Assembly (NCBI RefSeq): GCF_022808675.1
Contig: NZ_JAKZKV010000014.1
Span: forward strand, 1-64,000
Source: Parabacteroides sp. FAFU027
GTDB lineage: Bacteria; Bacteroidota; Bacteroidia; Bacteroidales; UBA7332
Direction: 5' to 3'
DNA: 64,000 bases
Below the pieces are notes generated by a model. That model searched no databases and was not told the DNA's origin. It worked only from the letters and a program-made list of their open reading frames with translations. The position numbers and the translations under genes were made by a program. Below, piece by piece: positions 46,120 to 55,561 of the stretch. Position 1 is the stretch's first letter, and each line of letters begins with the position of its first letter.

Positions 46120-48924
46120 TTATTGCTTAATCACTTTAACGGTACTGGTTGTCTGTCCGGTTTTCACAGTAAGCAAATAACTACCGGATGCCAAACCTGA
46201 CACGTTTAAGCTTACCTTGTTCTGACCGTTAATGGCGTTACACTGTTTATGAAGCGCCACTGCTCCCGCCTGGTTAATCAATATGATTTCAGCCTTATCC
46301 GTTACTTCTGCATTGTAAGAAAGATTCAGGGATTCTTTCACCGGATTGGGATATACCCGTAACAATGCATTTGTCTGAACTTTCTCAACCGCCGAGGCGC
46401 TGCTTTCCACCCGGAGGCCGATGGTACGCGTAGTGGTAGCTCCGGCGGCATCGGTAACGGTGAATTTGAATTTAGCCAAACCGGTTTGTGCCGGAGTAAA
46501 CTGAGCCGTCTTTGCAGACGAATTTACGGTAACCACCCCGTTAGCCACATCCGATGTTGTAAAAGTCAACGTTCCGCTATAACCACGGGTAAATGCTGAA
46601 AGATCTATCTGCAACGGTTGGTTCTGAACGGCAGTGAAATGAGGATTCGCCATCCATTCCAGGTAAGTGTCAAGATTCGTATAACCATCGTGGTCGGCAT
46701 CGGCATTCGCATCGCTGAAATCTCCGGCTACCGAATTGGCATTCGTGCCAATGATATTCTCCCACCAGTCAGGGAGTCCGTCATGGTCACTGTCGAAACC
46801 GGCAGGACGCGTTTCCTGCGGATAGTTTTCATAACCACCCGCGTCAGCCTCATCGTCAATCAGACCTTTATAACCGGTATAACTACCTTTATAAGTATAT
46901 GTTCCGTTGAATGTTTCATTGATAATCCGGATATCATGGTCGTCAAATAGCGGTTGCGTACATCCCACATCAGAGAGCACACTCTTGTAGGCATCGGTTG
47001 CCGAATGGATTTTAGCAAAAGAGGGAAAGAACGGCGCATCCACCCAGGGACTGTACCCATCAGGTGTTCCGGAATATTTCCGACCTGCCGTTTGATTCGT
47101 TTCATCAAATACCCCGGGCATTACATTGCCGGCAAAGTAATATTTCTGTGTACCGGGAAAAGCATCGTATTGTGCGTTCAGTGCGTATTTCATCGAACAT
47201 TCAGGTCCCGGTTTGTAGTAGTTGTTGACAAAGTTCACCTCATGGGCGCCACCGTCGGTAGTCCGGTTGTCCCAGTTATACACTATGTTATTGAAAATAT
47301 CGAGACTTCCGGCATAATAACCGTTACCATCTAGGCCACCCGCCAGGCTCCAGTTGCGTCCCGAGCAGTGAGCCAACAGATTGTGGTGGAAGCTGCCCTT
47401 TTCACCGCTGATACTTGCCGCATAACCGTGAGCCGTTCCAACCGGATAGTTCTGGTGGCCGGCCACATTCAGGGCTTCAGAGATCAAAGTCCGCTGCAGG
47501 GTGATATTTTTCCCGTTACGCGAGCTGAATGCTTCGTCTATAGTCCAGCTGATGGAACAGTGATCGATGATGCAGTGGTCGCTTCCGGCCATTCCCATCC
47601 CATCGTATGTCTGGCCTTTACCCAAACGCACGCGAATATCACGAATCACAGCATCTTTAGCTCCACTCATTCCGAAAGGTGCACTTCGAATACAAATCCC
47701 CTTACCCGGTGCGGTTTGTCCAGCTACTGTGATGTAAGGTTGAGTCAATGTAAGTCTGGATTGCAGTTGAATGATTCCCGAAACGGAAAAGACAATCGTG
47801 CGCGGACCAATATCAGTTGTCACAGCAGCACGCAAGCTACCCGGACCATCATCATTCAGATTGGTTACCTCAACGACTTTTCCGCCTCGGCCACCACGGG
47901 CAAAACGGCCATACCCTTCCGCATCGGGGAATGCCAGCTGACGGGGACGGAAGTACCAAACGTTGCCTTTCGTAACGAGTCCTACCGATGTTATCTCATC
48001 TACCCGCCAGTAACAGGTATTCATGCTGTACAGGTTTAATAAAGTATAGGTGGTATCCGACTGTATCCCTTTGTAAAGTGGTGAAGTTACAGTTGCATTA
48101 GCTACGCTGGCAGAATCATTGCCAAAATAGACCTGGTGTTGGGTAACACCGGGAGCCGGGCTCCATAGAAGAGTCTCAGTTCCATTGTCTGCATCTACAT
48201 GTTCGTCACGATCGGCAGGAACCGGATTTTTAGCAGCTGCTGCGATATTGGTCGTATTTATTTCAAAGCCACACAAGGTTACGTTTTTCTGTGTCGCTGA
48301 AGAGGTCCGATCAGCTTCAAACAGCACAACCACGTCTTGTCCGTCAACTGCTTGTATTTTGAAATATTTCGTCGGAACATCTGAGGTTTTGAGCGCACGA
48401 TTGCTGGGCATCAATTTCTCTACAGTCAACACCCCGTTCACATAGATATTAATCGGGCTAAAAGTGTATGCCAATGGGCTGTCAAAAGTATTGTGAAATG
48501 TGAGAAGAGTATGCTCCCCGGCTGGTAGACCACTAATGCGCATTTCTATTTTTGCCCCGTTATTGGCATTGGTTCCAGCGACCATGACACCATCATCAAC
48601 GAGGCGGGCATAATACGGAGATGAGATGCCGGCTTTGTACCATTGGGTCGTCAATCCTGTGCCAAATTCATCTACTTGTGTGAATTTGATTTTAACGCCG
48701 CTGATTGTCATGCTATCGCTCTTCGCCCCATCAACAGCGAGATACCATGAAGTGTACCCCGGCTCATTAACTTCTGATGCTTGTCGTCCTGATTTGTTTA
48801 AATCGACTTTTATAACCGGGGAATTTTGTGCAAAAACAGCTTCGGGTTGAAATAAAAAAGTGACGCATGCAATTGCAATCCAATATCGCCACTGTGAAAG
48901 GGTTGGTTTGTAGAGAATTCTCAT
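46120..48924 (-). CDS. Secreted pectate lyase-like protein (PL1 type) with T9SS sorting tail
   Basis: From the chosen Met the protein has 934 residues. A signal peptide ends near residue 33 (AVFA before QNS). The N-terminal module (about 35-220) is a carbohydrate-binding-like beta-sandwich starting VIKVDLNKSGRQASEV. A fibronectin-like segment follows (LLWSPAPGVTQHQVYFG). Residues about 325-700 are a parallel beta-helix of pectate lyase family 1: FARGGRGGKVVEVTNLNDDG, PGSLRAAV, FSVSGIIQL and HCIIDHCSISWTIDEAFS. A thrombospondin-3-like DSDHDGLPDWWE calcium loop lies near 730. The last ~80 residues are a T9SS type A tail (LLRVYPNPVKESLNLSY to SYLLTVKTGQTTSTVKVIK). It should cleave polygalacturonan outside the cell. 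Confidence 0.9.
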   Translation of the reverse strand: MRILYKPTLSQWRYWIAIACVTFLFQPEAVFAQNSPVIKVDLNKSGRQASEVNEPGYTSWYLAVDGAKSDSMTISGVKIKFTQVDEFGTGLTTQWYKAGISSPYYARLVDDGVMVAGTNANNGAKIEMRISGLPAGEHTLLTFHNTFDSPLAYTFSPINIYVNGVLTVEKLMPSNRALKTSDVPTKYFKIQAVDGQDVVVLFEADRTSSATQKNVTLCGFEINTTNIAAAAKNPVPADRDEHVDADNGTETLLWSPAPGVTQHQVYFGNDSASVANATVTSPLYKGIQSDTTYTLLNLYSMNTCYWRVDEITSVGLVTKGNVWYFRPRQLAFPDAEGYGRFARGGRGGKVVEVTNLNDDGPGSLRAAVTTDIGPRTIVFSVSGIIQLQSRLTLTQPYITVAGQTAPGKGICIRSAPFGMSGAKDAVIRDIRVRLGKGQTYDGMGMAGSDHCIIDHCSISWTIDEAFSSRNGKNITLQRTLISEALNVAGHQNYPVGTAHGYAASISGEKGSFHHNLLAHCSGRNWSLAGGLDGNGYYAGSLDIFNNIVYNWDNRTTDGGAHEVNFVNNYYKPGPECSMKYALNAQYDAFPGTQKYYFAGNVMPGVFDETNQTAGRKYSGTPDGYSPWVDAPFFPSFAKIHSATDAYKSVLSDVGCTQPLFDDHDIRIINETFNGTYTYKGSYTGYKGLIDDEADAGGYENYPQETRPAGFDSDHDGLPDWWENIIGTNANSVAGDFSDANADADHDGYTNLDTYLEWMANPHFTAVQNQPLQIDLSAFTRGYSGTLTFTTSDVANGVVTVNSSAKTAQFTPAQTGLAKFKFTVTDAAGATTTRTIGLRVESSASAVEKVQTNALLRVYPNPVKESLNLSYNAEVTDKAEIILINQAGAVALHKQCNAINGQNKVSLNVSGLASGSYLLTVKTGQTTSTVKVIKQ

Positions 48925-49028
48925 TACGGTCTTAGATTTATAATTTAAGTCCGTAAAATTAGTTTGCATTAGAAATTCCGATGGGTGGAAATTGGTAAAT
49001 AAAGTGGAAAAACTGGTGGATAAGCTGC

Positions 49029-50042
49029 TTATAATATAACCGTTTCCTTCTTTTTGATGTAAAAATCACAAACAATGCTCCCGCTGTACATCTCCGGAAA
49101 AGAAGTGCGGACAGCCAGTTTCAGGTTCTCATTCCGCTTCGCAGTGAACTGTTTTTTATCCTTGTAAAATGAAGTTACCGCTTTCCAGATTGCTACCGCA
49201 TTTCCGGTTTTTCCGCCAACCAACGTTACAAAGAATGCCAAGATATCCAGAATCAATCTGATAAACAGCACTTTGTTAAGCTCCTTCTGCGGAAGGTTTT
49301 TATACAGCATCAGCAGGTTATTACGGAAATTGAGGTAGGTTTTTCTCGGGCTTTCGGTCGAAAGTGTTGCTGCTCCTAGGTGGAAAACCGTACTTTGGGG
49401 AATGCAATAAAGGTCATAACCTCTTGACTTCAATCGCCAGCAGAGATCAATCTCCTCCATGTGGGCAAAGAAGTCTCCATCGAGTCCGCCCACTTCGTAA
49501 TAGAGTTTAGTCCGGATGAAAAGGCACGCTCCGGTCGCCCAGAAAATCGGAATAATGGAGTCGTGCTGTTGGTTGTCTTTTTCCAGGGTTTGAAAAAGCC
49601 TGCCCCGACAGAAAGGATATCCGAGGTGGTCAATAAAACCGCCGCAAGCTCCGGCGTGCTCGAAGTATTCGGGACTGCGGTAAGCGCGGATTTTAGGTTG
49701 GCAGGCAGCTACTTGCGAATGGGAATCCATAAAGGAGACCAGCGGCTCTATCCAGCCCGGAGTAACCTGTACATCAGAGTTCAACAGGACGGAATATTCT
49801 GTCTGAATTGCTTTCAGCGCCTGGTTGTAACCTTCGGCAAAGCCCCGGTTCTTATCCATAGGGATAATTCCTACTTCGGGAAACTCCGATTCCAGAACTG
49901 CGATGCTGTCATCCGTAGAGCCATTATCGGCAACGTAAACATCGGCCAGTTCGCTGTTGGTATTGGCTATGACCGACGGCAAAAACTCGCGCAACAGGGC
50001 TGCACCGTTCCAGTTGAGTATGACTACAGAGACTTTCTTCAT
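49029..50042 (-). CDS. Glycosyltransferase family 2
   Basis: A 337-residue GT-A fold glycosyltransferase. KVSVVILNWNGAALLREFLPSV opens the protein, ADNGSTDDS follows near residue 40, and LNSDVQVTPGW holds the DxD-like motif near residue 92. It resembles rhamnosyltransferase-like family 2 enzymes of cell-surface polysaccharide or LPS synthesis. Two hydrophobic stretches near residues 255-275 may contact the membrane. It lies downstream of the LpxL-like acyltransferase in the same direction, but a terminator-like stem separates them. Confidence 0.92.
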   Translation of the reverse strand: MKKVSVVILNWNGAALLREFLPSVIANTNSELADVYVADNGSTDDSIAVLESEFPEVGIIPMDKNRGFAEGYNQALKAIQTEYSVLLNSDVQVTPGWIEPLVSFMDSHSQVAACQPKIRAYRSPEYFEHAGACGGFIDHLGYPFCRGRLFQTLEKDNQQHDSIIPIFWATGACLFIRTKLYYEVGGLDGDFFAHMEEIDLCWRLKSRGYDLYCIPQSTVFHLGAATLSTESPRKTYLNFRNNLLMLYKNLPQKELNKVLFIRLILDILAFFVTLVGGKTGNAVAIWKAVTSFYKDKKQFTAKRNENLKLAVRTSFPEMYSGSIVCDFYIKKKETVIL

Positions 50043-50079
50043 GGAATTTCCTTAAAACAGAATGTAAAAGTAATGAAAA

Positions 50080-50112
50080 AGCGGGAAATACCCTATCGGA
50101 TACTTCCCGCTC
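50080..50112 (-). terminator. Terminator between the LpxL-like gene and the glycosyltransferase
   Basis: AGCGGGAAATA pairs with TACTTCCCGCT with one mismatch. On the minus strand the stem is followed by a T-run. Confidence 0.7.
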
Positions 50113-50127
50113 ACTATTTTTCAGGGG

Positions 50128-51006
50128 TTAATCTTCCCGTTTATGTTTCCACCGCTTGTGTGTCCACAGCCAGTAGGCCGGGTCACGCATAATGGTTTCC
50201 TCCATCAACCTGGCATACTTTTCAGTAATTTCAAACTCCCGTGTTTCGGTTGGATTTTCAGTTATCACTTTTATCTCAGCCTCGTATTTCCCCCGTCCGG
50301 TTTTACGGACATCAAAGTAAAACACGTCAAAATCAGCCTTCTGGGCAATTCGCTCAGCTCCCACCAGTATTGATGTCTCGTGATTCAGGAAGTTGGTCCA
50401 GTAAATCAGATTGTTTCTTGATGGTGACTGGTCCGAAAGGAATGCGATAAGCACCTGTTTCTTTTGCTTTTTCAGCATCAGGATTTCACGCATCGTCTTT
50501 TTCTTTTCAATGCTGAGCGCACCATATACCGAACGGATTTGAAGGAATATTTTATCCATCAACGGACTCTTCAGCTGGCGATATATCTGTCCGGACTGTG
50601 TCGTATTCAGGCGATAGTTAATTGACGAAAACCACTCCCAGTTACCGTAATGCCCCAGCATGATAATGGCTGAACGCCCTTTTTTCTCCCACTCATTCAT
50701 GACCTCCATATTTGTGATCCGGGTACGGCTAAGTACCTCTTCTTTTGTTATGGCAGCCTGTTTTACGCTTTCAACAATGTAATCGCAAAAATGGTGATAG
50801 AATCGTTTTTCCAGTTGGACAATCTCCTTTTCTGACTTTTCGGGGAAACATTCCGTCAGATTCTGTCGAACCACTTTCCGCCGGTACCTGGCAATATAGT
50901 AGGTGATGGGGAATAAAATATCCGAAATCACGTAGAGGCAGCGCAGCGGCAGCTTGGCGTGAATCCGGATAAGGGTGTATAGTAATAAATACAAAGCTTT
51001 TTCCAT
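50128..51006 (-). CDS. Lysophospholipid/lipid A acyltransferase family protein (LpxL/HtrB-like)
   Basis: A 292-residue membrane-associated acyltransferase that probably adds the secondary acyl chain to lipid A. One N-terminal hydrophobic segment (CLYVISDILFPITYYIA) anchors it. The catalytic HX4(D/E) motif is HYGNWEW near residue 117, followed by the SDQSPSRN block near 190. The tail PAYWLWTHKRWKHKR is the conserved C-terminal signature of the family. It starts 9 bp after the mtaB stop, so it is co-transcribed with mtaB. Confidence 0.93.
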   Translation of the reverse strand: MEKALYLLLYTLIRIHAKLPLRCLYVISDILFPITYYIARYRRKVVRQNLTECFPEKSEKEIVQLEKRFYHHFCDYIVESVKQAAITKEEVLSRTRITNMEVMNEWEKKGRSAIIMLGHYGNWEWFSSINYRLNTTQSGQIYRQLKSPLMDKIFLQIRSVYGALSIEKKKTMREILMLKKQKKQVLIAFLSDQSPSRNNLIYWTNFLNHETSILVGAERIAQKADFDVFYFDVRKTGRGKYEAEIKVITENPTETREFEITEKYARLMEETIMRDPAYWLWTHKRWKHKRED

Positions 51007-51015
51007 TCTGTGTTC

Positions 51016-52332
51016 TTATTGCAATGAACCGTTCAACAGCGTTTTGTCGCCATTAAACTCCTGCAAAGATACGGATTGGGTCGTATTTATCAATTCCTCC
51101 TGATAGGGAACCTGCACTTTGATGTAGTTTTCGGTAAAGCCGACCATCATTTTCCCACTGGATGAATGTTCAAACAACACCTTACGAATTTCGCCCTGAT
51201 ACTTCTGGTAAAACTGGTGTTGACGCTCGTCAGAAAGGTCAAGCAACCGCTTGCTGCGCTGCTGTTTTTCCTGCGGCGTTACCACATGTTCAATCTTCAG
51301 CGCCTGGGTATTAGCCCGCTCGGAATAGGTAAATACATGAAGCTGAGCAAAATCGAGAGATTCTATAAAACGGTAAGCGTCTTCAAAATACTCTTCCGTC
51401 TCTCCGCGAGAACCTACAATGACATCTATTCCGATAAATGCATCGGGGATAATCTCTTTAATCAATTGGACTTTATGCGCAAACAGAGCCGTATCATAAC
51501 GGCGGCGCATCAGCTTGAGCACATCGTCGCTGCCCGATTGCAACGGAATATGGAAATGCGGTGCAAAACGTTTTGAACCGGCCACAAAGCGGATAATTTC
51601 ATCGGTGAGCAGATTCGGCTCGATGGATGAAATCCGGAAACGGTCGATCCCTTCCACATTATCCAGGGCCTGAATCAGTTCAAAGAAAGTTTCTCCGGTA
51701 GTACGGCCAAAATCACCGATGTTCACACCGGTCAGGACAATCTCTTTGCCACCTTCGGCTGCCACCTTTTTAGCTTGTGCTACCAACTCTTCAATGGTTC
51801 CGTTACGACTGTTACCACGGGCATTAGGGATAGTGCAGTAAGTGCAATAGTAATCGCAACCGTCCTGTACTTTCAGAAAATGGCGGGTGCGGTCATCGCT
51901 CGAGCAGGAGTGCACAAACTTTTTCAGGTCGTTTTTGGACGAAGAGACCACTTCTCCTTTTTGTTTCTTACGCAGGTCGCCGAGGTGAGCCAGGATATCC
52001 ATCTTTTGGTTGGAACCCAAAACAATATCTACTTCTGGGATTTCGGCGATCTCCTGTCCTTTAAGCTGTGCGTAACAACCTGTTACCACAACATAAGCGC
52101 CGGGATGTTCCTTGATAAGTTTGCGGATAACCTGACGACATTTCTTGTCAGCAAGTTCGGTAACGGAGCAAGTATTTACCACACAGATATCGGCTTTCTC
52201 GCCTTTGCGCACAGGGCGCACACCGTGCTCATTCAGCATCTTGCCGATAGTGGAAGTTTCAGCGAAATTGAGTTTGCAGCCTAAGGTAAAATAGACTGCA
52301 GTTTTATTTTCAAATTGTGTATTATCAATCAT
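51016..52332 (-). CDS. mtaB: tRNA t6A37 methylthiotransferase MtaB
   Basis: A radical SAM enzyme converting t6A37 to ms2t6A37 in tRNA. From the chosen start it has 438 residues. The N-terminal UPF0004 domain supplies three cluster cysteines (LGCKLNFAET, NTCSVTELADKKCR, VTGCYAQLKG). The radical SAM cluster is C159-x3-C163-x2-C166 in CDYYCTYCTIPNARG. A TRAM-like C-terminal part follows. The Met at 52332 was preferred to 52353 because it sits directly before the conserved core. A TAATTTTG box lies at 52351-52358 on the minus strand. It leads an operon with the LpxL-like gene. Confidence 0.95.
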   Translation of the reverse strand: MIDNTQFENKTAVYFTLGCKLNFAETSTIGKMLNEHGVRPVRKGEKADICVVNTCSVTELADKKCRQVIRKLIKEHPGAYVVVTGCYAQLKGQEIAEIPEVDIVLGSNQKMDILAHLGDLRKKQKGEVVSSSKNDLKKFVHSCSSDDRTRHFLKVQDGCDYYCTYCTIPNARGNSRNGTIEELVAQAKKVAAEGGKEIVLTGVNIGDFGRTTGETFFELIQALDNVEGIDRFRISSIEPNLLTDEIIRFVAGSKRFAPHFHIPLQSGSDDVLKLMRRRYDTALFAHKVQLIKEIIPDAFIGIDVIVGSRGETEEYFEDAYRFIESLDFAQLHVFTYSERANTQALKIEHVVTPQEKQQRSKRLLDLSDERQHQFYQKYQGEIRKVLFEHSSSGKMMVGFTENYIKVQVPYQEELINTTQSVSLQEFNGDKTLLNGSLQ

Positions 52333-52353
52333 TTGTAGGAAATTGGACTGCAA

Positions 52354-52759
52354 AATTAGCCATTTTTCCTGCCAGCCGCTTATCTGGAACGAAACTTAAC
52401 TTTGTTTCAAGTTTATGGTATATATACGGAAAGTGATCTGAATACCATCTGGTTCGTTGGCTTTTCCCCCAATCGTTGTATCCTGTCAATAGTGTCAAAA
52501 AATATAACGATACAGTCGATTTGGCTAAAGCCGATAAAAAAAGAACTCCCTTGTCCGTCGGCTAAAGCCGGACGGCAATGCAACAACTGCAACAATAATA
52601 AATTGCCGTCAGGCTTTAGCCGACGGTCAGATATGAAACAGAACAAATCCGGCTTTAGCCAAAGACTTCGAATCTCTAAATGGGTTCCCCACTCCTCCGT
52701 GTACAACCCAACGGAACTTTGCCCCGTCACAATTGTTCTAATTTTAACTGAGATAAGAA
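52354..52759. other. 406-bp divergent gap with nested inverted repeat
   Basis: The gap between mtaB and the KimA-like gene contains the mtaB -7-like box (52351-52358, minus strand) and the nested GGCTAAAGCC element at 52519-52663. No coding region is supported. No c-di-AMP (ydaO-type) riboswitch was recognised upstream of the transporter. Confidence 0.55.
52519..52663. repeat. Nested GGCTAAAGCC inverted-repeat element
   Basis: The inner pair, 52555-52579 against 52602-52626, has a 25-bp stem with one mismatch around CCGTCGGCTAAAGCCG. The outer pair, TTGGCTAAAGCCG near 52520-52533 against CGGCTTTAGCCAA near 52649-52662, encloses it. The unit word GGCTAAAGCC occurs four times. Elements with this word are known to me as common intergenic repeats in Bacteroidota. 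Confidence 0.75.
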
Positions 52760-54781
52760 ATGAGAGACCTTCTCAAAAAATTAAAGGATGCTGTAATCGG
52801 AAACACGCGTGATTTGACCGACAGCAGTACATTCAGCAGAATTTCATTGATTGTCTTTCTTGCCTGGGTTGGACTTGGTGCTGATGCTTTATCATCTTCG
52901 TGTTACGGACCCGAAGAGATCTATAAGACATTGGGGGCGCATATCAACCTCTCAATTATAGTCGGACTGTTAACAACAGCAACCATATTTATCATCAGCA
53001 CCAGTTATTCCCAGATTATCAGATTGTTTCCACACGGTGGTGGCGGTTATTTAGTCGCCAGTCGGTTAATCTCTCCCCAAATGGGAATGGTGTCGGGTTG
53101 CGCACTGCTTATCGACTATGTTTTGACCATTTCCATTTCTATTTCGAGTGGGTCTGATGCCGTTTTCAGTTTTCTGCCCATTCAGTATCATGCCTATAAA
53201 ACAGTTTTCGCACTTACGATATTAGCAGTGCTTGTCATATTAAATCTCAGAGGTGTAAAAGAATCGGTAAAAGCATTAACCCCCATCTTTATTGTTTTCG
53301 TATTTACCCACATCTTATTGATTGGATTCTCATTTTCTACTCATATTCCTGATATAAAGAACGTAGCGGTACAGACCGGGGCTGAATTTTCCAATACGGT
53401 CCATCAGTTAGGTTTTTACGGAACATTTTTTCTGATCATGAAAGCCTATAGCATGGGTGCCGGAACTTATACCGGGATTGAAGCAGTAAGCAACGGGATT
53501 CCGAACCTACGCGAGCCCCGAGTGAAAACAGCCATTAAGACGATGCGGTTGCTAGCCTTTTCATTGTCGGTTGCCGTACTGGGATTGATTGTATCTTTTT
53601 TCCTCTTCAATATTCATCTTCAACCCGGAAAAACAATAAATGCGATATTGATCACGTCTGCCATTGACACATGGAATCCGGTTATCGGCCAAGCATTTTT
53701 ATACATAACATTGATCTCTGAAGCCGCCTTGCTTTTTGTCGCTGCTCAGACCGGATTCTTAGATGGCCCGAGAGTGATGGCCAACATGGCACATGACTCC
53801 TGGTTGCCTCACCGGTTTACGATGTTAAGCGATCGGCTGGTCTCCCGGAATGGAGTATTGATAATGGGTATTGCTGCATTTGCCGTTATCTGGCTATCAA
53901 AAGCATCGGTAGCATTCCTGGTCGTATTATATAGTATAAATGTGTTTATCACCTTTTCTCTATCTCAATACGGGATGGTAAAACACTGGTTTACCGAACG
54001 TAAAACGGAAAAGAAATGGCTTGAGAAACTTCTGATCAATGGAATTGGGCTGTTGCTTACCGTGTTTATCCTGCTTAATGTAATTGTCGTTAAGTTTTAC
54101 GAGGGGGGCTGGATTACAATGATAATTACCGGAGCATTGGTGACTGGTGGTTTTTACATCAAAAGGCATTATCGGTTAATCGGGCTTGAACTTAGTAAAA
54201 TACATCATATCCTAATCTCACAGACACCGGAAATTGTCAGCAGCCTGAAGCATAAATTAAATTGTTCATCAAATGAAAACCGGACCATCGGCACGGGGGA
54301 TATGACAGCGGTGATCCTTGTAAATGGGTATTCGGGAATCGGACTTTACTCCCTGTTTACGATCCTGAATTCCTTTCAGAATGTATATAAGAATTTCGTT
54401 TTTATACAGGTCGGCATCGTCGATTCGGATAGTTTTCATAAGAGTCATGTGGTCGACAAAATAAGACAGAATATTGAACAGGACCTGAATAAATACACCT
54501 CTTTAATCCGGGAAATGGGATATCATGCCGAATACCATTACTGTATTGGAACCAATGTGGCTGAAGAAGTGATTAAAATGGTTCCCGAAATAGTAAAAAA
54601 ATACCCGAATGCAACGTTTGTGGGTGGACAACTTGTGTTTAAAGGCACATACCAAATAACCAGAATCCTGCACAACTATACTATTTTCTCCATCCAAAAG
54701 CACTTATATAATCTGGGAATCACAACGATCATTATACCCATTTCATTGAATAAGGTGCAGGAAATAAGCAGGTATAAATAA
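52760..54781 (+). CDS. KimA-like APC-superfamily potassium/amino acid permease
   Basis: A 673-residue integral membrane transporter with about 12 helices (residues ~25-475) and a C-terminal soluble domain of about 190 residues. The N-terminal block GADALSSSCYGPEEIY matches the KimA/KUP-like branch of the APC superfamily, in which B. subtilis KimA imports potassium with protons. GGGGYLVASRL and YTGIEAVSNGIPNLREPRVKTA are further family-like blocks. The tail (about 500-670) alternates beta strands and helices and may be a regulatory USP-like fold, as in KimA where c-di-AMP binds. The substrate is inferred as potassium; an amino acid cannot be excluded. Confidence 0.82.
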   Translation: MRDLLKKLKDAVIGNTRDLTDSSTFSRISLIVFLAWVGLGADALSSSCYGPEEIYKTLGAHINLSIIVGLLTTATIFIISTSYSQIIRLFPHGGGGYLVASRLISPQMGMVSGCALLIDYVLTISISISSGSDAVFSFLPIQYHAYKTVFALTILAVLVILNLRGVKESVKALTPIFIVFVFTHILLIGFSFSTHIPDIKNVAVQTGAEFSNTVHQLGFYGTFFLIMKAYSMGAGTYTGIEAVSNGIPNLREPRVKTAIKTMRLLAFSLSVAVLGLIVSFFLFNIHLQPGKTINAILITSAIDTWNPVIGQAFLYITLISEAALLFVAAQTGFLDGPRVMANMAHDSWLPHRFTMLSDRLVSRNGVLIMGIAAFAVIWLSKASVAFLVVLYSINVFITFSLSQYGMVKHWFTERKTEKKWLEKLLINGIGLLLTVFILLNVIVVKFYEGGWITMIITGALVTGGFYIKRHYRLIGLELSKIHHILISQTPEIVSSLKHKLNCSSNENRTIGTGDMTAVILVNGYSGIGLYSLFTILNSFQNVYKNFVFIQVGIVDSDSFHKSHVVDKIRQNIEQDLNKYTSLIREMGYHAEYHYCIGTNVAEEVIKMVPEIVKKYPNATFVGGQLVFKGTYQITRILHNYTIFSIQKHLYNLGITTIIIPISLNKVQEISRYK

Positions 54782-55185
54782 TGAGCAAATCTATTGTCAT
54801 ATTTCCCCCCGATTGACCGTAGCCTATCCCACACACAATCCCACAACTGCCAATTACCGCACTCTGTCGTTCGGCGACAGGCTCCGCCTTCGTCGTTGAT
54901 AATCAAGGCCTCCTGGCCTTACCTTAGTATAAAAAAATCCTGATTATCTGTACAATCATCAAAAATAACCATTCTATTCCAATTACCCCATCCCATACTC
55001 ATACATTATGCAGAAAGCAGCTCCAGACCGATTGCTGAAACTGCTTTCTTATTCTTGCTTCCGCGTTATTGATGCAAAGCAGGAGCTTTGCTTTTAGCAA
55101 TGACGACAGCAGAGCTTTCGCCAAACTGCCTAATGATCGGATAACGGTTATCGCACGCTACTGGTGACGGGGGCATCCTTGGATA
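54782..55185. other. 404-bp gap with small palindromes
   Basis: I see no gene. CTGTCG/CGACAG (54864-54880), AAGGCC/GGCCTT (54905-54920) and GCAAAGC/GCTTTGC (55074-55091) are short perfect hairpins. They may be repeat remnants between the transporter and the Rhs module. Confidence 0.5.
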
Positions 55186-55554
55186 TTAGTCAACCCACTT
55201 TGATGCAAAAATCAATGGAACAACCAAAATAACTATCCCAATCAACAATGCGTAGATAAGAATTTCGATATCTGTAAATACCAGCAGCAAAACAATACAA
55301 ATTACGCTTGCTATCAATTTGTAAATCCATTTACTTACAGGATATCTAGTTGACTCTCTTTTAGCTCTTATTAGCCAATAAAATGAGTCAAAGAATAATC
55401 CAAATGCTATTCCAGAGGCAAAAAAAAGAACAATAAGAAGCGATACCTTCAATCCAAAAGAATAAACAGTAAAAACAAGCCCGGCTAAATAAAAAATTGT
55501 TTTAGCTCCAGTTTCTGAAGAGAAATACTTTCTGCATTTTTTTATTACATCCAT
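55186..55554 (-). CDS. Small membrane protein, candidate immunity protein of the Rhs module
   Basis: A 122-residue protein with three to four hydrophobic helices (about 18-35, 37-55, 78-96, 98-118) and a short basic N-terminus. I recognise no family. It starts 7 bp after the Rhs stop codon on the same strand, exactly where immunity genes of polymorphic toxins lie. A membrane immunity protein would fit a toxin that acts on or crosses the inner membrane, but this is inferred from position and topology only. Confidence 0.7.
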   Translation of the reverse strand: MDVIKKCRKYFSSETGAKTIFYLAGLVFTVYSFGLKVSLLIVLFFASGIAFGLFFDSFYWLIRAKRESTRYPVSKWIYKLIASVICIVLLLVFTDIEILIYALLIGIVILVVPLIFASKWVD

Positions 55555-55561
55555 TAATCAT

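Noticed and set aside
47368-48039. 223-codon plus-strand frame opposite the pectate lyase gene
   Set aside because: It is a shadow of a well-supported gene. Composition is atypical and no motif is visible.
52402-52812. Frames of over 100 codons on both strands before the KimA-like gene
   Set aside because: They read through the GGCTAAAGCC inverted repeats, which keep frames open by chance, and have no coding features.
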